From NCBI GenBank assembly GCA_958496175.1, contig OY292278.1:2666001-2730000 (forward strand): 64,000 bases of DNA, written 5' to 3'. A program made the translations under genes and the position numbers. This document shows, piece by piece, positions 10,322-22,833 of this stretch. The stretch is from Sisyra terminalis (taxonomy: Eukaryota > Arthropoda > Insecta > Neuroptera > Sisyridae). Numbering within the stretch: the first letter of the stretch is position 1; each line of letters opens with the position of its first letter. The notes under the pieces were generated by a model. It was not told the DNA's origin, searched no databases, and saw only the letters and a list, made by a program, of their open reading frames with translations.

Positions 10322-12019
10322 TTAATTTCTTGAGAAAACTAGGTCTTATTTTGAAAAATCTGTCATTAAACAGGCCTTATTTCAGACGGAAAATGTCTCA
10401 TCTATTTAAGGCTCTAAAACTTCCCGGTTTAAATTCCCGGCAAACTATCCCGATACATTAATGTTTTTTTTTTTGAGAACGTGGAAAATGATTCAAACAT
10501 TAATATTCAATCAGACTATAGCAAAAGAAAACATCCCTTATATCCGGTTTTTCCCAATTTAAATTGACCTTGTTTTAGTTTTGAAATGGAATTGTGGACG
10601 TCCTGGTACCCACAGGAAGAAAATTTCAACCGACTGAAATTCAATAAAACGTCCCAAATCTTAATTTCTTGAGAAAACTAGGCCTTATTTTGAAAAATCT
10701 GTCATTAAACAGGCCTTATTTCAGACGGAAAATGTCACATCTATTTAAGGCTCTAAAACTTCCCGGTTTAAATTCCCGGCAAACTATCCCGATGCATTAA
10801 TGTTTCTTTTTTTGAGATCTTGGAGAATGATTCAAACATTAATATTCAATCAGACTATAGCAAAAAAAAACCTTCCCTTATATCCAGTTTTTCCCAATTT
10901 AAATTGGCCTTGTTTTAACTTTTGAAATGGAATTGTGGACGTCCTGTTATCCACAGGAAGAAAATTTCTTCAAATTGTAATTCACTTAAACGTCTCTAAT
11001 CTTAATTTCTTGAGAAAACTAGGTCTTATTTTGAAAAATCTGTCATTAAACAGGCCTTATTTCAGACGGAAAATGTCTCATCTATTTAAGGCTCTAAAAC
11101 TTCCCGGTTTAAATTCCCGGCAAACTATCCCGATACATTAATGTTTTTTTTTTTCAGAACGTGGAAAATGATTCAAACATTAATATTCAATCAGACTATA
11201 GCAAAAGAAAACATCCCTTATATCCGGTTTTTCCCAATTTAAATTGACCTTGTTTTAGTTTTGAAATGGAATTGTGGACGTCCTGGTACCCACAGGAAGA
11301 AAATTTCAACCGACTGAAATTCAATAAAACGTCCCAAATCTTAATTTCTTGAGAAAACTAGGCCTTATTTTGAAAAATCTGTCATTAAACAGGCCTTATT
11401 TCAGACGGAAAATGTCACATCTATTTAAGGCTCTAAAACTTCCCGGTTTAAATTCCCGGCAAACTATCCCGATGCATTAATGTTTCTTTTTTTGAAAACG
11501 TGGAGAAAGATTCAAACATTAATATTCAATCATACTATAGCAAAAGAAAACATCCCTTATATCCTGTTTTTCCCAATTTAAATTGGCCTTGTTTTAACTT
11601 TGAAATGGAATTGTGGACGTCCTGTTACCCACAGGAAGAAAATTTCTACCGATTGTAATTCAATATAACGTCCCTTATCTTAATTTCTTGAGACAACTAG
11701 GCCTTATATTGGAAATTTGGCCACTAAACTGGCCTTATTTCAGACGGAAAATGTCACATCAATTTACGGCTCTAAAACTTTCCGGTTTAAATTCCCGGCA
11801 AACTATCCCGATACATTAATGTTTCTTTTTTTGAGAACGTGGAGAAAGATTCAAACATTAATATTCAATCAGACTATAGCAAAAAAAAAACCATCCCTTA
11901 TATCCGGTTTTTCCCAATTTAAAATGGCCTTGTTTTAACTTTGAAATGGAATTGTGGACGTCCTGTTACCACAGGAAGAAAATTTCTTCAAATTGTAATT
12001 CACCTAAAAATCCCTAATC
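10322..12019 (+). repeat. Second 5-monomer higher-order repeat, copy 1 (1698 bp)
   Basis: Anchors 10594, 10935, 11274, 11613 and 11954. The offset to the next copy is 1698 bp throughout. Diagnostic sites shared with copy 2 are CTGGTACCC with TTTCAACCGACTG, GTTATCCACAGG, TTTTTTTTTCAGAACG, and a monomer with TTGAGACAACTAGG, TATATTGGAAATTTGGCC and AATTTAAAATGGCC. It has the same size as the 5-mer at 1702-5097 but a different monomer composition. The left boundary is where copies stop differing (about 10322); the region just before differs (AAACGTCTC against AAAATCCCT). Confidence 0.82.
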
Positions 12020-13660
12020 TTAATTTCTTGAGAAAACTAGGTCTTATTTTGAAAAATCTGTCATTAAACAGGCCTTATTTCAGACGGAAAATGTCTCATC
12101 TATTTAAGGCTCTAAAACTTCCCGGTTTAAATTCCCGGCAAACTATCCCGATACATTAATGTTTTTTTTTTTGAGAACGTGGAAAATGATTCAAACATTA
12201 ATATTCAATCAGACTATAGCAAAAGAAAACATCCCTTATATCCGGTTTTTCCCAATTTAAATTGACCTTGTTTTAGTTTTGAAATGGAATTGTGGACGTC
12301 CTGGTACCCACAGGAAGAAAATTTCAACCGACTGAAATTCAATAAAACGTCCCAAATCTTAATTTCTTGAGAAAACTAGGCCTTATTTTGAAAAATCTGT
12401 CATTAAACAGGCCTTATTTCAGACGGAAAATGTCACATCTATTTAAGGCTCTAAAACTTCCCGGTTTAAATTCCCGGCAAACTATCCCGATGCATTAATG
12501 TTTCTTTTTTTGAGATCTTGGAGAATGATTCAAACATTAATATTCAATCAGACTATAGCAAAAAAAAACCTTCCCTTATATCCAGTTTTTCCCAATTTAA
12601 ATTGGCCTTGTTTTAACTTTTGAAATGGAATTGTGGACGTCCTGTTATCCACAGGAAGAAAATTTCTTCAAATTGTAATTCACTTAAACGTCTCTAATCT
12701 TAATTTCTTGAGAAAACTAGGTCTTATTTTGAAAAATCTGTCATTAAACAGGCCTTATTTCAGACGGAAAATGTCTCATCTATTTAAGGCTCTAAAACTT
12801 CCCGGTTTAAATTCCCGGCAAACTATCCCGATACATTAATGTTTTTTTTTTTCAGAACGTGGAAAATGATTCAAACATTAATATTCAATCAGACTATAGC
12901 AAAAGAAAACATCCCTTATATCCGGTTTTTCCCAATTTAAATTGACCTTGTTTTAGTTTTGAAATGGAATTGTGGACGTCCTGGTACCCACAGGAAGAAA
13001 ATTTCAACCGACTGAAATTCAATAAAACGTCCCAAATCTTAATTTCTTGAGAAAACTAGGCCTTATTTTGAAAAATCTGTCATTAAACAGGCCTTATTTC
13101 AGACGGAAAATGTCACATCTATTTAAGGCTCTAAAACTTCCCGGTTTAAATTCCCGGCAAACTATCCCGATGCATTAATGTTTCTTTTTTTGAAAACGTG
13201 GAGAAAGATTCAAACATTAATATTCAATCATACTATAGCAAAAGAAAACATCCCTTATATCCTGTTTTTCCCAATTTAAATTGGCCTTGTTTTAACTTTG
13301 AAATGGAATTGTGGACGTCCTGTTACCCACAGGAAGAAAATTTCTACCGATTGTAATTCAATATAACGTCCCTTATCTTAATTTCTTGAGACAACTAGGC
13401 CTTATATTGGAAATTTGGCCACTAAACTGGCCTTATTTCAGACGGAAAATGTCACATCAATTTACGGCTCTAAAACTTTCCGGTTTAAATTCCCGGCAAA
13501 CTATCCCGATACATTAATGTTTCTTTTTTTGAGAACGTGGAGAAAGATTCAAACATTAATATTCAATCAGACTATAGCAAAAAAAAAACCATCCCTTATA
13601 TCCGGTTTTTCCCAATTTAAAATGGCCTTGTTTTAACTTTGAAATGGAATTGTGGACGTC
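12020..13660 (+). repeat. Second 5-monomer higher-order repeat, copy 2
   Basis: Anchors 12292, 12633, 12972, 13311 and 13652 repeat the spacing of copy 1 (341, 339, 339, 341). The copies look nearly identical over the passages compared. The match ends in the core of the 13652 monomer, where copy 1 has GTTACCACAGG and this copy has GTTACCCACAGG followed by TTTCAACCGATTG. Confidence 0.82.
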
Positions 13661-16600
13661 CTGTTACCCACAGGAAGAAAATTTCAACCGATTGTAATTC
13701 AATATAACGTCCCTCATCTTAATTTCTTGAGACAACTAGGCCTTATATTGGAAATTTGGCCACTAAACTGGCCTTATTTCAGACGGAAAATGTCACATCA
13801 ATTTACGGCTCTAAAACTTCCAGGTTGAAATTCCCGGCAAACTAGCCCGATGCATTAATGTTTCTTTTTTTGAAAACGTGGAGAAAGATTCAAACATTAA
13901 TATTCAATCATACTATAGCAAAAGAAAACATCCCTTATATCCTGTTTTTCCCAATTTAAATTGGCCTTGTTTTAACATTGAAATGGAATTGTGGACGTCC
14001 TGTTACCCACAGGAAGAACATTTCTTCAAATTGTAATTCACTTAAACGTCCCTAATCTTAATTTCTTGAGAAAACTAGGCCTTATTTTGAAAAATCTGTC
14101 ATTAAACAGGCCTTATTTCAGACAGAAAATGTCTCATCTATTTAAGGCTCTAAAACTTCCCGGTTTAAATTCCTGGCAAACTATCCCGATACATTAATGT
14201 TTCTTTTTTTGAGAACTTGGAGAAAGATTCAAACATTAATATTCAATCAGACTATAGCAAAAAAAAAACCATCCCTTATATCCGGTTTTTCCCAATTTAA
14301 AATGGCCTTGTTTTAACTTTGAAATGGAATTGTGGACGTCCTGTTACTCACAGGAAGAAAATTTCATCAAATTGTAATTCCCTTAAACGTCCCTAATCTT
14401 AATTTCTTGAGGAAACTAGGCCTTATTTTGAAAAATAGCCATTAAACTGGCCTTATTTCAGACGGAAAATGTCACATCAATTTACGGCTCTAAAACTTTC
14501 CGGTTAAAATTCCTGGCAAACAATCCCGATACATTAATGTTTCTTTTTTTGAGAACTTGGAGAAAGATTCAAACATTAATATTCAATCAGACTATAGCAA
14601 AAAAAAAACCATCCCTTATATCCGGTTTTTCCCAATTTAAATTGGCCTTGTTTTAGCTTTGAAATGGAATTGTGGACGTCCTGTTACCCACAGGAAGAAA
14701 ATTTCTTCCGATTGTAATGCAATAAAACGTTTCTTATCTTAATTTCTTGAGAAAACTTGGCCTTATTTTGAAAAATCTGTCATTAAACAGGCCTTATTTC
14801 AGACGGAAAATGTCACATCTATTTAAGGCTCTAAATCTTCCCGGTTTAAATTCCCGGCAAACTATCCCGATGCATTAATGTTTCTTTTTTTGAGAACGTG
14901 GAAAATGATTCAAACATTAATATTCAATCAGACTATAGCAAAAGAAAACATCCCTTATATCCTGTTTTTCCCAATTTAAAAGGCCTTGTTTTAACATTGA
15001 AATGGAATTGTGGACGTCCTGTTACCCACAGGAAGAACATTTCTTCAAATTGTAATTAACTTAAACGTCCCTAATCTTAATTTCTTGAGAAAACTAGGCC
15101 TTATTTTGAAAAATCTGTCATTAAACAGGCCTTATTTCAGACGGAAAATGTCTCATCTATTTAAGGCTCTAAAACTTCCCGGTTTAAATTCCTGGCAAAC
15201 TATCCCGATACATTAATGTTTCTTTTTATGAGAACTTGGAGAAAGATTCAAACATTAATATTCAATCAGACTAAAGCAAAAAAAAAACCATCCCTTATAT
15301 CCGGTTTTTCCCAATTTAAATTGGCCTTGTTTTAGCTTTGAAATGGAATTGTGGACGTCCTGTTACCCACAGGAAGAAAATTTCTTCCGATTGTAATTCA
15401 ATAAAACGTTTCTTATCTTAATTTCTTGAGAAAACTTGGCCTTATTTTGAAAAATCTGTCATTAAACAGGCCTTATTTCAGACGGAAAATGTCACATCTA
15501 TTTAAGGCTCTAAATCTTCCCGGTTTAAATTCCCGGCAAACTATCCCGATGCATTAATGTTTCTTTTTTTGAAAACGTGGAGAAAGATTCAAACATTAAT
15601 ATTCAATCATACTATAGCAAAAGAAAACATCCCTTATATCCTGTTTTTCCCAATTTAAATTGGCCTTGTTTTAACTTTGAAATGGAATTGTGGACGTCCT
15701 GTTACCCACAGGAAGAAAATTTCTGCAAATTGTAATTCACTTAAACGTCCCTAATCTTAATTTCTTGAGAAAACTAGGTCTTATATTGAAAAATCTGTCA
15801 TTAAACAGGCCTTATTTCAGACGGAAAATGTCTCATCTATTTAAGGCTCTAAAACTTCCCGGTTTAAATTCCCGGCAACCTATCCCGATACATTAATGTT
15901 TTTTTTTTTGAGAACGTGGAAAATGATTCAAACATTAATATTCAATCAGACTATAGCAAAAGAAAACATCCCTTATATCCGGTTTTTCCCAATTTATATT
16001 GACCTTGTTTTAGTTTTGAAATGGAATTGTAGACGTCCTGGTACCCACAGGAAGAAAATTTCTACCGACTGAAATTCAATAAAACGTCCCTTATCTTAAT
16101 TTCTTGAGAAAACTAGGCCTTATTTTGAAAAATCGGCCATTAAACTGGCCTTATTTCAGACGGAAAATGTCACATCAATTTACGGCTCTAAAACTTCCAG
16201 GTTTAAATTCCTGGCAAAATATCCCGATACATTAATGTTTCTTTTTTTGAGAACGTGGAGAAAGATTCAAACATTAATATTCAATCATACTATAGCAAAA
16301 GAAAACATCCCTTATATCCTGTTTTTCCCAATTTAAATTGGCCTTGTTTTAACATTGAAATGGAATTGTGGACGTCCTGTTACCCACAGGAAGAAAATTT
16401 CTACCGATTGTAATTCAATATAACGTCCCTCATCTTAATTTCTTGAGACAACTAGGCCTTATATTGGAAATTTGGCCACTAAACTGGCCTTATTTCAGAC
16501 GGAAAATGTCACATCAATTTACGGCTCTAAAACTTCCAGGTTGAAATTCCCGGCAAACTATCCCGATACATTAATGTTTCTTTTTTTGAGAACGTGGAGA

Positions 16601-18066
16601 AAGATTCAAACATTAATATTCAATCATACTATAGCAAAAGAAAACATCCCTTATATCCTGTTTTTCCCAATTTAAATTGGCCTTGTTTTAACATTGAAAT
16701 GGAATTGTGGACGTCCTGTTACCCACAGGAAGAACATTTCTTCAAATTGTAATTCACTTAAACGTCCCGAATCTTAATTTCTTGAGAAAACTAGGCCTTA
16801 TTTTGAAAAATCAGTCATTAAACAGGCCTTATTTCAGACGGAAAATGTCTCATCTATTTAAGGCTCTAAAACTTCCCGGTTTAAATTCCTGGCAAACTAT
16901 CCCGATACATTAATGTTTCTTTTTATGAGAACTTGGAGAAAGATTCAAACATTAATATTCAATCAGACTATAGCAAAAAAAAAACCATCCCTTATATCCG
17001 GTTTTTCCCAATTTAAAATGGCCTTGTTTTAACTTTGAAATGGAATTGTGGACGTCCTGTTACTCACAGGAAGAAAATTTCTTCAAATTGTAATTCCCTT
17101 AAACGTCCCTAATCTTAATTTCTTGAGGAAACTAGGCCTTATTTTGAAAAATCTGTCATTAAACAGGCCTTATTTCAGACGGAAAATGTCACATCTATTT
17201 AAGGCTCTAAAACTTCCCGGTTTAAATTCCCGGCAAACTATCCCGATAAATTAATGTTTCTTTTTTTGAGAACTTGGAGAAAGATTCAAACATTAATATT
17301 CAATCAGACTATAGCAAAAAAAACCATCCCTTATATCCGGTTTTTCCCAATTTAAATTGGCCTTGTTTTAGATTTGAAATGGAATTGTGGACGTCCTGTT
17401 ACCCACAGGAAGAAAATTTCTACCGATTGTAATTCAATATAACGTCCCTCATCTTAATTTCTTGAGACAACTAGGCCTTATATTGGAAATTTGGCCACTA
17501 AACTGGCCTTATTTCAGACGGAAAATGTCACATCAATTTACGGCTCTAAAACATTCCGGTTAAAATTCCTGGCAAACAATCCCGATACATTAATGTTTCT
17601 TTTTTTGAGAACTTGGAGAAAGATTCAAACATTAATATTCAATCAGACTATAGCAAAAAAAAAACCATCCCTTATATCCGGTTTTTCCCAATTTAAATTG
17701 GCCTTGTTTTAGCTTTGAAATGGAATTGTGGACGTCCTGTTACCCACAGGAAGAAAATTTCTTCCGATTGTAATTCAATAAAACGTTTCTTATCTTAATT
17801 TCTTGAGAAAACTTGGCCTTATTTTGAAAAATCTGTCATTAAACAGGCCTTATTTCAGACGGAAAATGTCACATCTATTTAAGGCTCTAAAACTTCCCGG
17901 TTTAAATTCCCGGCAAACTATCCCGATAAATTAATGTTTCTTTTTTTGAGAACTTGGAGAAAGATTCAAACATTAATATTCAATCAGACTATAGCAAAAA
18001 AAACCATCCCTTATATCCGGTTTTTCCCAATTTAAATTGGCCTTGTTTTAGCTTTAAAATGGAATT
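13661..18066 (+). repeat. Mixed monomers with nested 679- and 1019-bp duplications
   Basis: Anchors 13991 to 17728. The monomers at 13991, 15010 and 16707 share AAGAACATTTCTTC and lie 1019 and 1697 bp apart (3 and 5 monomers). The monomers at 14332 and 17048 share GTTACTCACAGG and TTGAGGAAAC. Those at 14672, 15351 and 17728 share AACGTTTCTTATC. So the same types recur in different orders, as expected from repeated unequal exchange. One core has GTAGACGTCC (16029). Deletions of two or three bases occur near 14437 (AAAAATAGCC) and 14980 (TTTAAAAGGCC). Confidence 0.8.
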
Positions 18067-19760
18067 GTGGACGTCCTGTTACCCACAGGAAGAAAATTTC
18101 TATCGATTGTAATTCAACAAAACGTCCCTTATCCTAATTTCTTGAGAAAACTAAGCCTTATTTTGAAAAATCGGCCATTAAAGTGGCCTTATTTCAGACG
18201 GAAAATGTCATATCCATTTACGGCTCTAAAACTTCCGGTTTAAATTCCCGGCAAACTATCCCGATAAATTAATGTTTCTTTTTTTGAGAACTTGGAGAAA
18301 GATTCAAACATTAATATTCAATCAGACTATAGCAAAAAAAACCATCCCTTATATCCGGTTTTTCCCAATTTAAATTGGCCTTGTTTTAGATTTGAAATGG
18401 AATTGTGGACGTCCTGTTACCCACAGGAAGAAAATTTCTACCGATTGAAATTCAATAAAACGTCCCTTATCTTAATTTCTTGAGAAAAATAAGCCTTATT
18501 TTGAAAAATCGGCCATTAAACTGGACTTATTTCAGACGGAAAATGTCACATCAATTTACGGCTCTAAAACTTCCAGGTTTAAATTCCTGGCAAACTATCC
18601 CGATACATTAATGTTTCTTTTTATGAGAACGTGGAGAATGATTCAAACATTAATATTCAATCAGACTATAGCAAAAGAAAACATCCCTTATATCCGGTTT
18701 TTCCCAATTTAAATTGGCTTTGTTTTAGCTTTGAAATGGAATTGTGGACGTCCTGTTACCCACAGGAAGAAAATTTCTACCGATTGAAATTCAAAAAAAC
18801 GTCCCTTATCTTAATTTCTTGAGAAAAATAAGCCATATTTAGAAAAATCGGCCATTAAAGTGGCCTTATTTCAGACGGAAAATGTCTCATCTATTTAAAG
18901 CTCTTAAACTTCCCAGTTTAAATTCCCGGCAAACTATCCCGATAAATTAATGTTTCTTTTTTTGAGAACTTGGAGAAAGATTCAAACATTAATATTCAAT
19001 CAGACTATAGCAAAAAAAACCATCCCTTATATCCGGTTTTTCCCAATTTAAATTGGCCTTGTTTTAGCTTTAAAATGGAATTGTGGACGTCCTGTTACCC
19101 ACAGGCAGAAAATTTCTATCGATTGTAATTCAAAAAAACGTCCCTTATCCTAATTTCTTGAGAAAACTAGGCCTTATTTTGAAAAATCGGCCATTAAAGT
19201 GGCCTTATTTCAGACGGAAAATGTCATATCCATTTACGGCTCTAAAACTTCCGGTTTAAATTCCCGGCAAACTATCCCGATAAATTAATGTTTCTTTTTT
19301 TGAGAACTTGGAGAAAGATTCAAACATTAATATTCAATCAGACTATAGCAAAAAAAACCATCCCTTATATCCGGTTTTTCCCAATTTAAATTGGCCTTGT
19401 TTTAGATTTGAAATGGAATTGTGGACGTCCTGTTACCCACAGGAAGAAAATTTCTACCGATTGAAATTCAATAAAACGTCCCTTATCTTAATTTCTTGAG
19501 AAAAATAAGCCTTATTTTGAAAAATCGGTCATTAAACTGGCCTTATTTCAGACGGAAAATGTCACATCAATTTACGGCTCTAAAACTTCCAGGTTTAAAT
19601 TCCTGGCAAACTATCCCGATACATTAATGTTTCTTTTTTTGAGAACTTGGAGAATGATTCAAACATTAATATTCAATCAGACTTTAGCAAAAAAAAACCA
19701 TCCCTTATATCCGGTTTTTCCCAATTTAAATTGGCCTTGTTTTAACTTGGAAATGGAATT
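18067..19760 (+). repeat. 3-monomer higher-order repeat, about 1.7 copies (1016 bp)
   Basis: The monomer at 18067 matches the one at 19083 (TTTCTATCGATTG, TTATCCTAATTTC, ACTTCCGGTTTAAATTCCCG). The one at 18405 matches 19421 (TTTAGATTTG, TACCGATTGAAATTC, GAAAAATAAGCC). The offset is 1016 bp. The third type (18744) has no partner, because the long unit 19761-20457 occupies the next position. Monomers here are short (338-339 bp). Confidence 0.78.
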
Positions 19761-20457
19761 GTGGACGTCCTGTTACCCACAGGAAGAAAATTTCTTTCCA
19801 TTGTTATTTATTAGATAGCCTTAAATCTACAAACATTGATATAACAAGGCCTAAATTCTTTTTCTAAATTATTTCTTTTTTCAAACAATTCTAATTTGTT
19901 GGCAATTCGAATTGTTTAGAATTTTGAATTAAGACAACGCCACAATGTGTTTCGAATTTAGTTGGAAGCTATGAGTACATCCACCTGACTCACAGGTGGC
20001 ACTAAAAACTTAAGGTGGTTAAGTGACATTACATGTCAAGAGTTCACACGTTCTAGCATAGATGGAAAGACAGCAGATGTCAATTTGACAACTAACTTTT
20101 GATAGTATTTCAAATTTTAATTGTATATAATATTAAAATTTAATTGTATTTCTTCACATTGTAAATCACTAAAAAGCCTTAAATCTAAAAACGTTGAGAA
20201 AACAAAGCCTTATATTGAAAAATCACCCTTTTAAACGGCCTAATTTCTGACGGAAAATGGCACATCAATTTACGGCTCTAAAATTTCTTGGTTTAAATTC
20301 CCGGCAAACTATCCCGATAAATTAATGTTTCTTTTTTTGAGAACGTGGAGAAAGATTCAAACATTAATATTCAATCAGACTATAGCAAAAGAAAACATCC
20401 CTTATATCCGGTTTTTCCCAATTTAAATTGGCCTTGTTTTAGCTTTGAAATGGAATT
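19761..20457 (+). repeat. 697-bp long unit, copy 2
   Basis: Same architecture and exactly the same length as copy 1, although 13.9 kb away. The extra segment corresponds to 19861-20146. The 161-bp central core matches copy 1 base for base. Differences lie in the A+T-rich flanks: TTCTTTTTCTAAA for TTCATTTTCTAAA, ATTTATTAG for ATTTATAAG, AACGCCACAA for AAGGCCACAA, TTTTGATAG for TTTCGATAG, ATCTAAAAACG for ATCTACAAACG. It contains the 12-bp palindrome CAATTCGAATTG (19903-19914), which copy 1 lacks by one base. Confidence 0.93.
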
Positions 20458-20796
20458 GTGGACGTCCTGTTACCCACAGGAAGAAAATTTCTATCGATTG
20501 TAATTCAATAAAACGTCCCTTATCCTAATTTCTTGAGAAAACTATGCCTTATTTTGAAAAATCGGCCATTAAACTGGCCTTATTTCAGACGGAAAGTGGC
20601 ATATCAATTTACGGCTCTAAAATTTCCCGATTTAAATTCCCGGCAAACTATTTCGAAAATAAATGTTTCTTTTTTTGAGAACGTGGAGAAAGATTCAAAC
20701 ATTAATATTCAAATAGACTATAGCAAAAAAAAACCATCACTTATATCCGGTTTTTCCCAATTTAAATTGGCCTTGTTTTAGCTTTGAAATGGAATT
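20458..20796 (+). repeat. Monomer after long unit 2
   Basis: A single 339-bp monomer of the type TTTCTATCGATTG, CTATGCC, GGAAAGTGGCATATC, ending with ACTATTTCGAAAATAAATG in place of the usual ACTATCCCGATAAATTAATG. It resembles the first monomer type of the following 6-mer block and may be its parent. Confidence 0.8.
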
Positions 20797-22833
20797 GTGG
20801 ACGTCCTGTTACCCACAGGAAGAAAATTTCTTCCGATTGTAATTCAATAAAACGTCCCCTATCTTAATTTCTTGAGAAAACTAGGCGTTATTTTGAAAAA
20901 TCGGCCATTAAACTGGCCTTATTTCAGACGGAAAATGGCATATCAATTTACGGCTCTAAAACTTTCCGATTTAAATTCCCGGCAAACTATTTCGAAAATA
21001 AATGTTTCTTTTTTTGAGAACGTGGAGAAAGATTCAAACATTAATATTCAAATAGACTATAGCAAAAAAAAACCATCCCTTATATCCGGTTTTTCCCAAT
21101 TTAAATTGGCCTTGTTTTAGCTTTGAAATGGAATTGTGGACGTCCTGTTACCCACAGGAAGAAAATTTCTTCCGATTGTAATTCAATAAAACGTCCCTTA
21201 TCTTAATTTCTTGAGAAAACTAGGCCTTATTTTGAAAAATCGGCCATTAAAGTGGCCTTATTTCAGACGGTAAATGTCAAATCCATTTACGGCTCTAAAA
21301 CTTCCCGGATTAAATTCCCGTCAAAGTATCCCGATACATTAATGTTTCTTTTTTTGAGAACGTGGAGAAAGATTTAAGCATTAATATTCAATCAGACTAT
21401 AGCAAAAGAAAACATCCCTTATATCCGGTTTTTCCCAATTTAAATTGGCCTTGTTTTAGCTTTGAAATGGAATTGTGGACGTCCTGTTACCCACAGGAAG
21501 AAAATTTCTATCGATTCTAATTCAATAAAACGTCCCTTATCCTAATTTCTTGAGAAAACTAAGCCTTATTTTGAAAAATCGGCCATTAAAGTGGCCTTAT
21601 TTCAGACGGAAAATGTCATATCCATTTACGGCTCTAAAACTTCCCGGTTTAAATTCCCAGCAAACTATCCCGATACATTAATGTTTCTTTTTTAGAGAAC
21701 TTGGAGAAAGATTCAAACATTAATATTCAATCAGACTATAGCAAAAAAAAACCATCCCTTATATCCGGTTTTTCCCAATTTAAATTGGCCTTGTTTTAGC
21801 TTTGAAATGGAATTGTGGACGTCCTGTTACCCACAGGAAGAAAATTTCTTCAAATTGTAATTCACTTAAACGTCCCTAATCTTAATTTCTTGAGAAAACT
21901 AGGCCTTATTTTGAAAAATCTGTCATTAAACAGACCTTATTTCAGACGGAAAATGTCTCATCAATTTACGGCTCTAAAACCTCCAGGTTGAAATTCCTGG
22001 CAAACTATCCTGATACATTAATGTTTCTTTTTTTGAGAACTTGGAGAAAGATTAAAACATTAATATTCAATCTGACTATAGCAAAAAAAAACCATCCCTT
22101 ATATCCGGTTTTTCCCAATTTAAATTGGCATTGTTTTAGCTTTGAAATGGAATTGTGGACGTCCTGTTACCCACAGGAAGAAAATTTTTTCCGATTGTAA
22201 TTCAATAAAACGTCCCCAATCTTAATTTATTGGAAAAACTAGGCCTTATTTTGAAAAATCTGTCATTAAACAGGCCTTATTTCAGACGGAAAATGTCTCA
22301 TCTATTTAAGGCTCTTAAACTTCCCGGTTTAAATTCCCGGCAAACTATCCCGATACATTAATGTTTCTTATTTTGAGAACGTGGAGAATGATTCAAACAT
22401 TAATATTCAATCAGACTATAGCAAAAAAAAACCATCCCTTATATCCGGTTTTTCCCAATTTAAATTGGCATTGTTTTAGCTTTGAAATGGAATTGTGGAC
22501 TTCCTGTTACCCACAGGAAGAAAATTTTTTCCGATTGTAATTCAATAAAACGTCCCCAATCTTAATTTATTGGAAAAACTAGGCCTTATTTTGAAAAATC
22601 TGTCATTAAACAGGCCTTATTTCAGACGGAAAATGTCTCATCTATTTAAGGCTCTTAAACTTCCCGGTTTAAATTCCCGGCAAACTATCCCGATACATTA
22701 ATGTTTCTTTTTTTGAGAGCTTGGAGAAAGATTCTAGCATTAATATTCAATTAAACTATGGCAAAAGAAACCATCCCTTATAACCGGTTTTTTCCAATTT
22801 AAATTGTCCTTGTTTTAGCTTTGAAATGGAATT
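20797..22833 (+). repeat. 6-monomer higher-order repeat, copy 1 (2037 bp)
   Basis: Anchors 20797, 21136, 21475, 21815, 22155 and 22495. The monomer types, which I call a to f, are marked by: a, GGCGTT and CTATTTCGAAAATAAATG; b, GACGGTAAATGTCAAATCC and CCCGTCAAAG; c, TATCGATTCTAATTC and TTTTTTAGAGAAC; d, ACAGACCTTATTTC and CCTCCAGGTTGAAATTCC; e, TTTTTTCCGATTG, TTTATTGG and TTCTTATTTTGAG; f, GTGGACTTCC, ATTCTAGCATT, ACTATGGC and TTATAACCGG. In every passage I compared, copy 2 is identical, so the duplication looks recent. Confidence 0.9.
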
